A stretch of 64,000 nt of DNA, taken from the NCBI RefSeq assembly GCF_900156545.1, contig NZ_FTNW01000007.1, positions 62,001 through 126,000 on the forward strand. The letters are read 5' to 3'. The notes below the pieces were generated by a model, which saw only the letters and a list, made by a program, of their open reading frames with translations, was not told the DNA's origin and ran no database searches. The position numbers and the translations under genes are program-made. Positions 8,657 through 17,095 of the stretch are shown here, one piece after another. The DNA is from Aquipseudomonas alcaligenes. Lineage in GTDB: Bacteria > Pseudomonadota > Gammaproteobacteria > Pseudomonadales > Pseudomonadaceae. Every line of letters starts with the position of its first letter. Position 1 is the first letter of the stretch.

Positions 8657-9202
8657 ATGCCGCAGAACCCCAACAACCTGATCTGGATCGACCTGGAAAT
8701 GACCGGGCTGGATCCGGAGCGCGACGTCATCATCGAGATGGCCACCATCGTTACCGACAGCGACCTCAACATCCTCGCCGAGGGGCCGGTGATCGCCGTA
8801 CACCAGAGCGATGCGCTGCTGGCCGGGATGGACGAGTGGAACACCCGTACCCACGGTGAAAGCGGCCTGACCCAGCGCGTGCGCGAGAGCAAGATTGGCC
8901 CGGCCGAAGCCGAGGCGCAGACCATCGCCTTCCTCGAGCAGTGGGTGCCGAAGGGCAAGTCGCCGATCTGCGGCAACAGCATCGGCCAGGATCGACGCTT
9001 TCTCTACAAGTACATGCAGAACCTGGAAGCCTACTTCCACTACCGCTATCTGGATGTTTCGACCCTGAAGATCCTCGCCGGCATGTGGGCGCCGCAGGTC
9101 AAGGACTCGTTCCAGAAGCAGGGTACGCACCAGGCGCTGGACGATATCCGCGAGTCCATCGCTGAGCTGCGCCATTACCGCCAGTACTTCCTGAAAGTGT
9201 GA
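8657..9202 (+). CDS. orn: Oligoribonuclease
   Basis: Orn is the 3'-to-5' exoribonuclease that degrades di-nucleotides, including pGpG from cyclic-di-GMP turnover, and is usually essential in pseudomonads. The 181-residue length is the family norm. DEDDh motifs are present: ExoI WIDLEMTGLD with the metal-binding Asp and Glu near residues 12 and 14, an acidic ExoII stretch, and ExoIII near the C-terminus with HQALDDIRES carrying the catalytic His and Asp. A clear AAGGAG lies nine nt before the ATG. It is followed at once by a terminator that it shares with the convergent queG. Confidence 0.97.
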   Translation: MPQNPNNLIWIDLEMTGLDPERDVIIEMATIVTDSDLNILAEGPVIAVHQSDALLAGMDEWNTRTHGESGLTQRVRESKIGPAEAEAQTIAFLEQWVPKGKSPICGNSIGQDRRFLYKYMQNLEAYFHYRYLDVSTLKILAGMWAPQVKDSFQKQGTHQALDDIRESIAELRHYRQYFLKV

Positions 9203-9209
9203 GTGCCTC

Positions 9210-9235
9210 AAGGTCCGCCTAGTGCGGGCCTTTTT
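9210..9235. terminator. Terminator between orn and queG, containing the queG stop codon
   Basis: Stem AAGGTCCGC (9210-9218) and GCGGGCCTT (9224-9232), loop CTAGT, then TTT. One T-G pair in DNA becomes U-G in RNA. The queG stop codon TAG (9219-9221, reverse strand) lies in the loop. It fits Rho-independent termination of orn. Confidence 0.75.
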
Positions 9236-10292
9236 CATGGTGGCGCGCCAGCGCCCAGGCGACGTGCTCGCGCACCAGTTCCGACGGGTGCTCGCGTCGC
9301 GCGCGCAGTGCCTCCAGCACCGGGATGGTCGACGGCGCATTGCCCAGCCCCACGGCCAGGTTGCGCAGCCAGCGTTCGTAGCCGGCGCGGCGCAATGGCG
9401 AGCCTTCGGTGCGGCTGAGGAACTCTGCTTCCGTCCACAGGAACAGCTCGACCAGGCCACTACTGTCCAGTCCGTGGCGTGGCTGGAAGTCGCCCTGCTC
9501 GGTGGGGCGGGCGAAACGGTTCCACGGGCAGACGATCTGACAGTCGTCGCAGCCGAACACCCGGTTGCCGATGGGCGCGCGCAGCTCCTCGGGGATCGAT
9601 CCCTTGAGCTCGATGGTGAGGTACGAGATGCAGCGCCGCGCGTCCAGCACGTAGGGGTCGGCGAAGGCGGCGGTCGGGCAGATGTCCATGCAGGCCGTGC
9701 AGCGCCCGCAATGCTCGCTGGCGTGCGGCGCGTCGATTGGCAGCGGGATGTCGACGAACAGCTCGCCGAGGAAGAACCAGCTGCCGGCCTTGCGGTTGAG
9801 CACCAGGGTGTTCTTGCCGATCCAGCCGAGGCCGGCCTTTTCGGCGATGGCCTTTTCCAGCACCGGCGCACTGTCGACGAAGGCGCGATGGCCAAACGGG
9901 CCGATGACCGCCTGGATGCGCTCGGCCAGTTGCTGCAGGCGCTTGCGCACCAGCTTGTGGTAGTCGCGACCCAGGGCGTAGCGCGACACGTAGGCCTGCT
10001 CGGGTTGCGCCAGGCGCTCGGCCATCCGCGTGTCGCCGGGCAGGTAGTCCATGCGCAGCGACACCACGCGCAGGGTGCCGGGTACCAGCTCATCCGGGTG
10101 CGAGCGCTTGCTGCCGTGCGCGGCCATGTAGTCCATCTCGCCCTGGTAGCCGGCATCCAGCCAGCGCTGCAGGTGCGCCTCGTGCTCGCCGAGGTCGACG
10201 TCGGTGATGCCGACCTGCTGGAAGCCCAGCTCGCGCCCCCAGTCCTTGATGGACTGCGCCAGTTGCGCAAGATCGGGAGGGGAGTCGGACAT
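9219..10292 (-). CDS. queG: Epoxyqueuosine reductase
   Basis: QueG reduces epoxyqueuosine to queuosine in tRNA, using cobalamin and two [4Fe-4S] clusters in the cytoplasm. The 357-residue form starts at the ATG at 10292 (MSDSPP); the frame continues upstream to 10370, but that would overlap the divergent nnr start, so I prefer the shorter one. Asp140 in FVDSAPVLEKA matches the conserved catalytic aspartate. The ferredoxin-like cluster cysteines are at 195-205 (CGRCTACMDICP) and 248-255 (CDDCQIVCP). A HEAT-like C-terminal part follows. It converges on orn and diverges from nnr. Confidence 0.95.
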   Translation of the reverse strand: MSDSPPDLAQLAQSIKDWGRELGFQQVGITDVDLGEHEAHLQRWLDAGYQGEMDYMAAHGSKRSHPDELVPGTLRVVSLRMDYLPGDTRMAERLAQPEQAYVSRYALGRDYHKLVRKRLQQLAERIQAVIGPFGHRAFVDSAPVLEKAIAEKAGLGWIGKNTLVLNRKAGSWFFLGELFVDIPLPIDAPHASEHCGRCTACMDICPTAAFADPYVLDARRCISYLTIELKGSIPEELRAPIGNRVFGCDDCQIVCPWNRFARPTEQGDFQPRHGLDSSGLVELFLWTEAEFLSRTEGSPLRRAGYERWLRNLAVGLGNAPSTIPVLEALRARREHPSELVREHVAWALARHHEKGPH

Positions 10293-10320
10293 GGCGGGGC
10301 GGCGAGGCAGGGGAGAGGGG

Positions 10321-10326
10321 TATAAT
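10321..10326 (+). promoter_or_regulatory. Possible -10 box of the nnr promoter
   Basis: A perfect TATAAT stands out in GC-rich sequence 29 nt before the nnr start. No recognisable -35 element precedes it at 16-18 nt, so the assignment rests on the hexamer and its place between divergent genes. Confidence 0.35.
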
Positions 10327-10355
10327 TCTGCCAGACCTCGCCCGAATAGCCGAAC

Positions 10356-11852
10356 ATGCGCAACGATCACGACTGGCCTCTTCCTTTATACAGCGCCACC
10401 CAGGTGCGCGAGCTGGACGCCCGGCTGATTGCCGACGGCACCCCCGGATTCGAGCTGATGCAGCGCGCCGCGCATGCCGCCTGGCGCGCCCTGCGGCAAC
10501 GCTGGCCGCAGGCCGGAGCCATCGCCGTGCTGGCTGGGGCCGGCAACAATGCCGGCGACGGCTACCTGATCGCCGAGCTGGCGCAGCGCGCCGGCTGGGC
10601 CGTGCGCGTGCTGGCGGTCGGCGCGCCGGAGCGGCTGCAGGGCGACGCCGCCCTGGCCCGCGATGCCGCGCAGGCGGCCGGCGTGGCCATCGAGGCCTGG
10701 CATTCAGGAGCCGAGCTGCGCGGCGTGCTGGTCGATGCGCTGCTCGGCACCGGTTTTGCCGGCGAGCTGCGCCCTCACTATGCCCAGGCCGTCGAGGCGA
10801 TCAACAGCGCCGGCCTGCCGGTGCTGGCGGTGGACATCCCGACCGGGCTGCAGGCCGACACCGGCTGCGTGGTGGAGCAGGCGGTGCGCGCCGATCTCAC
10901 CGTGACCTTCATCGGTCTGAAGATCGGCCTGTTCACCGGTGATGCGCCGGACTGGGTCGGCGAGCTGGTGTTCGATGACCTGCAGGCCGAGCCTGAGCTG
11001 GTTGCTCAGCAGGCCTCTGTTGCCCGGCGCCTGGCCGGCAGCGCGGTGCCGTCACTGGCGCCGCGTGCGCGCACCGCGCACAAGGGCAGCTTCGGCCATG
11101 TGCTGGTGATCGGCGGCGACCGTGGCTTCGGTGGCGCCGCCCTGCTCAGTGCCGAGAGCGCCCTGCGGGCCGGTGCCGGTCTGGTCTCCCTGGCTACGCG
11201 TCCCGAGCATTTGGTTGCTAGCCTGGCGCGCCTGCCGGAGGTGATGTGCCAGCCCACCGAGTCCACCTACCAGCTGCCCGAGCTGTGCGCGCGTGCCGAT
11301 GTGCTGGTGGTGGGGCCCGGCCTCGGCCAGCAGGCCTGGGGGCGCAGCCTGCTCAGCGCGGCGGCGGCCAGTGCGCGGCCGCAGGTGTGGGATGCTGATG
11401 CACTCAACCTGCTGGCGGCAGGTAGCGTCGAGCTGCCAGCCGACAGCCTGATGACCCCGCATCCCGGCGAGGCGGCACGCCTGCTGGGTATTACCACGGC
11501 AGAAGTACAGGCGGACCGACCCGCCGCCGCCCTGGCCCTGGCGCGCCGCTACCAGGCGGTAGTGGTGCTCAAGGGCGCCGGCAGTCTGGTGGCCGCGCCG
11601 GACGGTCGCCTGCTGCTCTGTGATCGTGGTCATCCGGCCATGGCGGGCGCCGGCCTCGGTGATGTCCTAGCCGGGCTGCTCGGGGCCCTGCGCGCACAGG
11701 GGCTGGAGGCTTTCGAGGCGGCCGCCCTGGGTGTGTGGCTGCATGCCGGCGCCGGCATGCGTCAGGGCGAGCTGGGGCGTGGCCTGGCGGCCAGCGATCT
11801 GATTCCGACCATTCGTCAGCTACTGGAGGAGCATGCACCTTGCCTGAAATGA
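10356..11852 (+). CDS. nnr: Bifunctional NAD(P)H-hydrate epimerase / ADP-dependent NAD(P)H-hydrate dehydratase
   Basis: Nnr repairs hydrated NADH and NADPH. The N-terminal epimerase domain (about 1-225) carries the AGAGNNAGDG motif and DALLGTGF; the C-terminal ribokinase-like dehydratase domain (about 235-495) carries the VLKGAGS and AGAGLGDVLAG motifs that bind ADP and the substrate. The 498-residue length is normal for the fused form. The start is an ATG at 10356 without a good SD; TATAAT lies upstream. The gene overlaps tsaE and heads the chain nnr-tsaE-amiB-mutL-miaA-hfq-hflX-hflK-hflC, which shows short spacers or overlaps throughout most of its length. Confidence 0.95.
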   Translation: MRNDHDWPLPLYSATQVRELDARLIADGTPGFELMQRAAHAAWRALRQRWPQAGAIAVLAGAGNNAGDGYLIAELAQRAGWAVRVLAVGAPERLQGDAALARDAAQAAGVAIEAWHSGAELRGVLVDALLGTGFAGELRPHYAQAVEAINSAGLPVLAVDIPTGLQADTGCVVEQAVRADLTVTFIGLKIGLFTGDAPDWVGELVFDDLQAEPELVAQQASVARRLAGSAVPSLAPRARTAHKGSFGHVLVIGGDRGFGGAALLSAESALRAGAGLVSLATRPEHLVASLARLPEVMCQPTESTYQLPELCARADVLVVGPGLGQQAWGRSLLSAAAASARPQVWDADALNLLAAGSVELPADSLMTPHPGEAARLLGITTAEVQADRPAAALALARRYQAVVVLKGAGSLVAAPDGRLLLCDRGHPAMAGAGLGDVLAGLLGALRAQGLEAFEAAALGVWLHAGAGMRQGELGRGLAASDLIPTIRQLLEEHAPCLK

Positions 11853-12295
11853 CTCTCTATGCCGAGGGCGAAGACGCCATGTACGAGCTGGGTGCGCGTA
11901 TTGCCCGGGCGACCGGCGGTCGCGGTGTGATCTACCTGCACGGCGACCTGGGCGCCGGCAAGACCACATTATCGCGCGGCATCCTCCGTGGCCTGGGGCA
12001 CAGCGGCGCGGTGAAAAGCCCGACCTTCACCCTGGTCGAGCCCTATGAGCTGGGTGAGGTGCGGGCGTTCCACTTCGACCTGTATCGCCTGGCCGATCCG
12101 GAAGAGCTGGAGTTCCTCGGCATTCGCGACTATTTCGAAGGCGATGCGCTGTGCCTGATCGAATGGCCTGAGCGCGGCGCCGGCGTTTTGCCAAAGGCGG
12201 ACCTGGACATTACCATTAGCCCGCATGGAGTCGGCCGCACGCTGCAGTTGCAGGCACATGGTGCGCGGGCCGAAGCGTGGTGTGCTGCCTTATAA
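11840..12295 (+). CDS. tsaE: tRNA threonylcarbamoyladenosine ATPase TsaE
   Basis: TsaE is the ATPase partner of TsaB and TsaD in forming t6A in tRNA. The Walker A motif HGDLGAGKTT, the switch-like SPTFTLVEPY segment and the late IEWPER motif are all present. Two starts are possible. The ATG at 11849 overlaps the nnr stop as ATGA, but its nearest AGGAG is about 18 nt away. The TTG at 11840 has that AGGAG at 9 nt, so I place the start there (151 residues, MPEMTLY). The rest of the protein is the same with either choice. Confidence 0.93.
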   Translation: MPEMTLYAEGEDAMYELGARIARATGGRGVIYLHGDLGAGKTTLSRGILRGLGHSGAVKSPTFTLVEPYELGEVRAFHFDLYRLADPEELEFLGIRDYFEGDALCLIEWPERGAGVLPKADLDITISPHGVGRTLQLQAHGARAEAWCAAL

Positions 12296-12320
12296 GAGTT
12301 TAAGAAAGATGGGGAAGGCT

Positions 12321-13754
12321 ATGCGCATGCGTGCGCTGTTTGGCGGTATCGGAGTCATGCTGGCGGCACTGGCCGTCGACGTGCTGGCCGCCACGGAAAT
12401 CCGCAGCGTGCGCTTGTGGCGCGCGCCGGATAACACCCGCCTGGTCTTCGATCTTTCCGGTCCGGTGCAGCACAGCGTGTTCACCCTGGCCGCACCCAAT
12501 CGCATCGTCATCGACGTCAACGGCGCCCAGCTGGCCACCCGGCTGGACCAGCTGTCCCTGAGCAATACGCCGATTACCGGCGTGCGCTCCGCGCAGCGTT
12601 CGCCCACCGACCTGCGTCTGGTCCTCGACCTCTCCGCCGGCGTCACGCCGAAGAGCTTCTCCCTGGCGCCGAACCAGCAGTACGGCCACCGTCTGGTGGT
12701 CGATCTGTTTGATCAGGCTGCCGGCGCCGCGCCTGGCGCGCCCAAGACGCCGCAAGTGCAGCAGCCGGTCAACAGTGCGCCGCCGGTCGCCAGTGCGCCC
12801 GGTTCGGCCCCGGCCAAACTGCCGCCAGTACCCGGCGGCAAGCGCGATATAGTCATCGCCATCGACGCTGGCCATGGCGGCGAGGACCCTGGCGCCCTCG
12901 GCCCGGGCAAGAAGCTCTATGAAAAGAATGTAACGCTGGCCATTTCCAAGGAGCTGCAGCGGCAGATCAACGCCGAACGCGGCTTCCGTGGCGAGCTGGT
13001 GCGTACCGGCGATTACTTCATTCCGCTGCGCAAGCGCACCGAGATCGCACGCAAGAAAGGCGCCGACCTGTTCGTCTCCATCCACGCGGACGCCGCGCCC
13101 AGCAGCCGCGCCTTCGGCGCCTCGGTCTACGCCCTGTCGGACCGTGGTGCGACCTCTGAAACCGCGCGCTGGCTGGCCGACAGCGAGAACCAGTCCGACC
13201 TTATCGGCGGTGCCGGCAGCGTCAGTCTGGACGACAAGGATCGCGTGCTGGCCGGCGTGCTGCTCGACCTGTCGATGACCGCCTCGCTGTCGTCCAGTCT
13301 CAATGTCGGGCAGCAGGTGCTGAGCAAGATGGGTTACATCACGCCGCTGCACAAACGACGGGTCGAACAGGCCGGCTTCATGGTGCTGAAGTCCCCGGAC
13401 ATCCCGTCGATCCTGGTGGAGACCGGCTTCATCTCCAACCCCAACGAGGCCAGCAAGCTGTCCACCGTCGGCCATCAGCAGGCCCTGGCGCGCTCGATCA
13501 CGGCGGGTGTGCGGCAGTTCTTCCAGCAGAATCCGCCGCCCGGCACCTATATCGCCTGGCTGCGCGACAACGGCAAGATCGCGCCCGGACCGCGCGTTCA
13601 CGTGGTTTCCTCCGGCGAGAGTCTGGCGCTGATCGCGCAGCGCTACCAGGTCAGCCTGGCCTCTCTGCGCAGCGCCAACCAGCTGCGCAACGACACCATC
13701 AAGGTCGGTCAGACCCTCAATATCCCTGCGACCGCCCTGGCGGCCCAGCCATGA
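12321..13754 (+). CDS. amiB: N-acetylmuramoyl-L-alanine amidase AmiB
   Basis: This periplasmic amidase cleaves the septal peptidoglycan stem peptide to separate daughter cells. It starts with a signal peptide (basic residues, then a hydrophobic stretch to about ALA-ATEIR), followed by an AMIN domain (about 25-125), a Pro/Ala linker (about 130-175), an Amidase_3 zinc domain with DAGHGGEDPGA, SIHADA and VETGFISN motifs that supply the His, Glu and His ligands plus the catalytic Glu, and a C-terminal LysM domain (HVVSSGES to LNIP). I prefer the ATG at 12321 because GGAAGG lies close upstream; an in-frame ATG at 12309 is possible. It overlaps mutL by four bases. Confidence 0.94.
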   Translation: MRMRALFGGIGVMLAALAVDVLAATEIRSVRLWRAPDNTRLVFDLSGPVQHSVFTLAAPNRIVIDVNGAQLATRLDQLSLSNTPITGVRSAQRSPTDLRLVLDLSAGVTPKSFSLAPNQQYGHRLVVDLFDQAAGAAPGAPKTPQVQQPVNSAPPVASAPGSAPAKLPPVPGGKRDIVIAIDAGHGGEDPGALGPGKKLYEKNVTLAISKELQRQINAERGFRGELVRTGDYFIPLRKRTEIARKKGADLFVSIHADAAPSSRAFGASVYALSDRGATSETARWLADSENQSDLIGGAGSVSLDDKDRVLAGVLLDLSMTASLSSSLNVGQQVLSKMGYITPLHKRRVEQAGFMVLKSPDIPSILVETGFISNPNEASKLSTVGHQQALARSITAGVRQFFQQNPPPGTYIAWLRDNGKIAPGPRVHVVSSGESLALIAQRYQVSLASLRSANQLRNDTIKVGQTLNIPATALAAQP

Positions 13755-15625
13755 TCGAGTCGCGGCGCATCCAGCTGCTCAGTCCGCGGCTGGCCAACCA
13801 GATTGCCGCCGGCGAAGTGGTCGAGCGTCCGGCTTCGGTGGCCAAGGAGCTGCTGGAGAACAGCCTGGACGCTGGTGCCCGCCGGGTCGACGTCGAGGTC
13901 GAGCAGGGTGGCATCAAGCTGCTGCGCATCCGTGATGATGGTTGCGGTATCCCGCCGGACGACCTGCCCCTGGCCCTGGCGCGCCATGCCACCAGCAAGA
14001 TTCGCGAGCTGGAAGACCTGGAAGCGGTTTCCAGTCTGGGCTTCCGTGGTGAGGCGCTGGCCTCGATCAGCTCGGTGGCGCGCCTGACCATGACCTCGCG
14101 TACCGCCGAGGCCGAGCAGGCCTGGCAGGTGGAGACCGAAGGGCGTGACATGGAGGCGCGGGTACAGCCCGCGGCCCATCCGGTCGGCACTTCGGTGGAG
14201 GTGCGCGACCTGTTCTTCAACACCCCGGCGCGGCGCAAGTTCCTGCGCGCCGAGAAGACCGAGTTCGACCATCTGCAGGAAGTCATCAAGCGTCTGGCCC
14301 TTGCCCGCTTCGATGTGGCCTTCCACCTGCGCCACAACGGCAAGACGGTGTTCGCCCTGCACGAGGCGCCGGACGAGATCAGTCGCGCGCGCCGGGTGGC
14401 CAGCGTCTGCGGTCCAGCCTTCCTCGAGCAGGCCCTGCCGATCGAGGTGGAGCGCAGCGGCTTGCGGCTGTGGGGCTGGGTCGGCCTGCCGACCTTCTCG
14501 CGCAGCCAGGCGGACCTGCAGTATTTCTACGTCAACGGCCGCATGGTGCGCGACAAGCTGGTCGCCCATGCCGTGCGCCAGGCCTACCGCGACGTGCTGT
14601 TCAACGGTCGCCACCCGACCTTTGTGCTGTTCTTGGAGATCGACCCGGGCGTGGTTGACGTTAACGTGCACCCGACCAAGCACGAAGTGCGTTTCCGCGA
14701 CAGTCGCATGGTTCATGACTTCCTCTACGGCACCCTGCACCGGGCACTCGGCGAGGTACGTCCGGAAGATCAGCTGGCGGCGCCGGCGGCGGTGCAGCAG
14801 ATCGTCCGGCCGAGCGGCATTGCCGCCGGCGAGTTCGGGCCCCAGGGCGAGATCGGCCTGGCCGCCAGCGTTCTGCAGCAACCTGCTGCGGAGTCCTCGG
14901 TCTGGCGCTCGGCGGGTGTTGGCTATCAGGCGCCGCGGCCACAGGCCGCGATACCGCAGGCCGAGGCCCAGGGCGCCTACCGCGAATACTTCGCGCCACT
15001 GCCCGAGCAGTCTGTCGCTCTGCCGACGGCGCAGGGTGACATACCGCCGCTGGGCTACGCCCTGGCTCAACTCAAGGGGGTCTACATCCTCGCCGAGAAT
15101 GCGCAGGGCATGGTGCTGGTGGACATGCATGCGGCCCACGAGCGCATTACCTATGAGCGGTTGAAGACCGCCATGGCCTGCGAAGGGCTGCGCGGCCAGC
15201 CACTGCTGGTGCCGGAGAGCATTGCTCTGAGCCAGCGCGAGGCCGATTGTGCCGAGGAGCATGCGCAGTGGTTCCAGCGCCTGGGCTTCGAGCTGCAGCG
15301 CCTGGGCGAGGAAAGCCTGGCGATTCGGCAGATTCCGGCCCTGCTCAAGCAGGCCGAAGCTACCCAGCTGGTGCGCGACGTGCTCGCCGATCTGCTGGAG
15401 TACGGCACCAGTGACCGCATTCAGGCGCATCTCAACGAGCTGCTGGCGACCATGGCCTGCCATGGCGCGGTGCGCGCCAATCGCCGCCTGACTCTGCCGG
15501 AGATGAATGCCCTGTTGCGCGACATGGAGCAGACCGAGCGCAGTGGCCAGTGCAACCACGGTCGGCCGACCTGGACCCAGCTGGGCATGGATGATCTGGA
15601 CAAGCTGTTCCTGCGTGGTCGCTGA
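13751..15625 (+). CDS. mutL: DNA mismatch repair protein MutL
   Basis: MutL couples MutS mismatch recognition to strand incision. The N-terminal GHKL ATPase domain (about 1-335) shows ENSLDAG, DDGCGI and GFRGEALASI. A variable linker (about 335-430) is rich in Ala, Gln and Pro. The C-terminal dimerisation domain contains DMHAAHERITYE, which fits the DQHA(X)2E(X)4E metal-binding endonuclease motif, and CHGAVRANRRL. This agrees with pseudomonads, whose MutL nicks DNA and which lack MutH. The ATG overlaps the amiB stop as ATGA. A 132-bp spacer separates it from miaA. Confidence 0.97.
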   Translation: MIESRRIQLLSPRLANQIAAGEVVERPASVAKELLENSLDAGARRVDVEVEQGGIKLLRIRDDGCGIPPDDLPLALARHATSKIRELEDLEAVSSLGFRGEALASISSVARLTMTSRTAEAEQAWQVETEGRDMEARVQPAAHPVGTSVEVRDLFFNTPARRKFLRAEKTEFDHLQEVIKRLALARFDVAFHLRHNGKTVFALHEAPDEISRARRVASVCGPAFLEQALPIEVERSGLRLWGWVGLPTFSRSQADLQYFYVNGRMVRDKLVAHAVRQAYRDVLFNGRHPTFVLFLEIDPGVVDVNVHPTKHEVRFRDSRMVHDFLYGTLHRALGEVRPEDQLAAPAAVQQIVRPSGIAAGEFGPQGEIGLAASVLQQPAAESSVWRSAGVGYQAPRPQAAIPQAEAQGAYREYFAPLPEQSVALPTAQGDIPPLGYALAQLKGVYILAENAQGMVLVDMHAAHERITYERLKTAMACEGLRGQPLLVPESIALSQREADCAEEHAQWFQRLGFELQRLGEESLAIRQIPALLKQAEATQLVRDVLADLLEYGTSDRIQAHLNELLATMACHGAVRANRRLTLPEMNALLRDMEQTERSGQCNHGRPTWTQLGMDDLDKLFLRGR

Positions 15626-15757
15626 CGGCGAGCGGTGCTGAAAATCGGTTCGGAAAGCGCGTGCGCAGCGAGTAGACTGCGCCTCTTGCCGATCCGGCCC
15701 CTTCCTAGAAGCCTCGTCTGAGCCGCACATGTGCGCTTGGAGAGTGATTGCAGAGTT

Positions 15758-16729
15758 ATGACCGAGCGCCTGCCCCCCGCCATCTTTCTGATGGGCCCCA
15801 CCGCTTCCGGCAAGACCGACCTGGCCCTGGCCCTGGCGGATGCGTTGCCTTGCGAGCTGATCAGCGTCGATTCGGCACTGATCTACCGGGGTATGGACAT
15901 CGGTACGGCGAAGCCGGACAAGGCTACCTTGGCGCGCTATCCGCATCGCCTGGTGGATATCCGTGATCCGGCCGAGAGCTACTCGGCCGCCGAGTTTCGC
16001 ACCGACGCCCTGGCCGCGATGGCTGAGATCACCGCGCGCGCGCGCATTCCGCTGCTGGTAGGCGGCACCATGCTCTATTACAAGGCCTTGCTGGAAGGCT
16101 TGGCCGACATGCCCGGTGCCGATCCTGGGGTGCGCACCGAGCTGGAGGCCTGGGCGGCCGTCGAGGGCTGGGAGGTGCTGCACCGCGAGCTGGCGCGCGT
16201 CGACCCGGAGTCGGCAGCACGCATCCATCCCAACGATCCGCAGCGGCTGGTCCGGGCGCTGGAGGTGTATCGCGTCAGCGGATTGAGCATGACCGCGCAT
16301 CGGCAGCGGCAAATGGCTCAAAATGGCGGTCTACAGGCGCCTGGCGTGGGGCAATTGCCTTATACTGTCGCGCAATTCGCCATCGCTCCCGAGCAGCGCC
16401 AGGTGCTGCACGAGCGGATCGCCCGCCGATTTCACCTGATGCTGGAACAGGGCTTTGTCGAAGAGGTCGAAGCGCTGCGCCTGCGGGAGGATCTGCATGC
16501 GGGGTTGCCATCGATTCGTGCGGTCGGTTATCGCCAGGTATGGGATTACCTGGACGGTCGCCTGAGCCGCGAAGAGATGGCGGAGCGGGGCATCATCGCC
16601 ACGCGTCAGCTGGCCAAGCGCCAGTTTACCTGGCTGCGCGGCTGGGAAAGCCTGTACTGGTTGGACAGCCTGGCCAGTGACAATCTGACTCGTGCCTTGA
16701 AATACCTGAGGGCGGTCTCCATATTGTGA
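15758..16729 (+). CDS. miaA: tRNA dimethylallyltransferase
   Basis: MiaA adds a dimethylallyl group to A37 of tRNAs that read codons starting with U. The P-loop GPTASGKTDLA (about residues 12-22), the DSALIYRGMDIGTAKP motif and the substrate motif PNDPQR-like HPNDPQRLVRALE are present. The 323-residue length is typical. The ATG at 15758 (MTERLPP) was chosen; an upstream in-frame ATG at 15731 would add nine unconserved residues. hfq follows after a 99-bp spacer that may hold an hfq promoter, though I found no convincing -35/-10 pair there. Confidence 0.96.
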   Translation: MTERLPPAIFLMGPTASGKTDLALALADALPCELISVDSALIYRGMDIGTAKPDKATLARYPHRLVDIRDPAESYSAAEFRTDALAAMAEITARARIPLLVGGTMLYYKALLEGLADMPGADPGVRTELEAWAAVEGWEVLHRELARVDPESAARIHPNDPQRLVRALEVYRVSGLSMTAHRQRQMAQNGGLQAPGVGQLPYTVAQFAIAPEQRQVLHERIARRFHLMLEQGFVEEVEALRLREDLHAGLPSIRAVGYRQVWDYLDGRLSREEMAERGIIATRQLAKRQFTWLRGWESLYWLDSLASDNLTRALKYLRAVSIL

Positions 16730-16828
16730 TGAGACCCGCCTGTTCGCCGTCTATCCTTGGCTTTTGAGGCTGATACGGCATAAGCCATTTTTGCTTTACT
16801 ACAATTTGAACCTTAAGGAGTGCGGCAC

Positions 16829-17083
16829 ATGTCAAAAGGGCATTCGCTACAAGACCCTTACCTGAATACCCTGCGTAAGGAACGCGTACCGGTTTCCATC
16901 TATCTGGTCAACGGCATCAAGCTGCAAGGCCAGATCGAATCCTTCGACCAGTTCGTGATTTTGCTGAAGAACACTGTCAGCCAGATGGTCTACAAACACG
17001 CCATCTCCACCGTGGTGCCGAGCCGCCCGGTGCGCCTGCCCAGTGCGACCGAAGGCGAGCAGGTCGAGCCGGGCAACGCCTGA
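16829..17083 (+). CDS. hfq: RNA chaperone Hfq
   Basis: Hfq is the hexameric Sm-like RNA chaperone; in pseudomonads it also works with Crc to block translation of catabolic mRNAs through A-rich AANAANAA motifs. The 84-residue protein has Sm1 (about 20-45, GIKLQGQIESF) and Sm2 (YKHAISTVVP) with a short acidic C-terminal tail, as in other pseudomonads and unlike the long E. coli tail. The start is the ATG at 16829 with AAGGAG upstream; an in-frame ATG at 16820 is three codons earlier. hflX follows 12 bp later. Possible targets of Hfq/Crc occur later in this window. Confidence 0.98.
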   Translation: MSKGHSLQDPYLNTLRKERVPVSIYLVNGIKLQGQIESFDQFVILLKNTVSQMVYKHAISTVVPSRPVRLPSATEGEQVEPGNA

Positions 17084-17095
17084 TAGGAGCCTGAC

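Noticed and set aside
10293..10370. Upstream start of queG at 10370
   Set aside because: It would overlap the divergent nnr start and the TATAAT element, and the added residues are not like QueG N-termini.
13709..16321. 870-residue open frame on the minus strand
   Set aside because: It is antisense to mutL and miaA, which have clear family motifs; the translation is rich in Gln, His, Ala and Arg, as expected for a mirror frame in GC-rich coding DNA.
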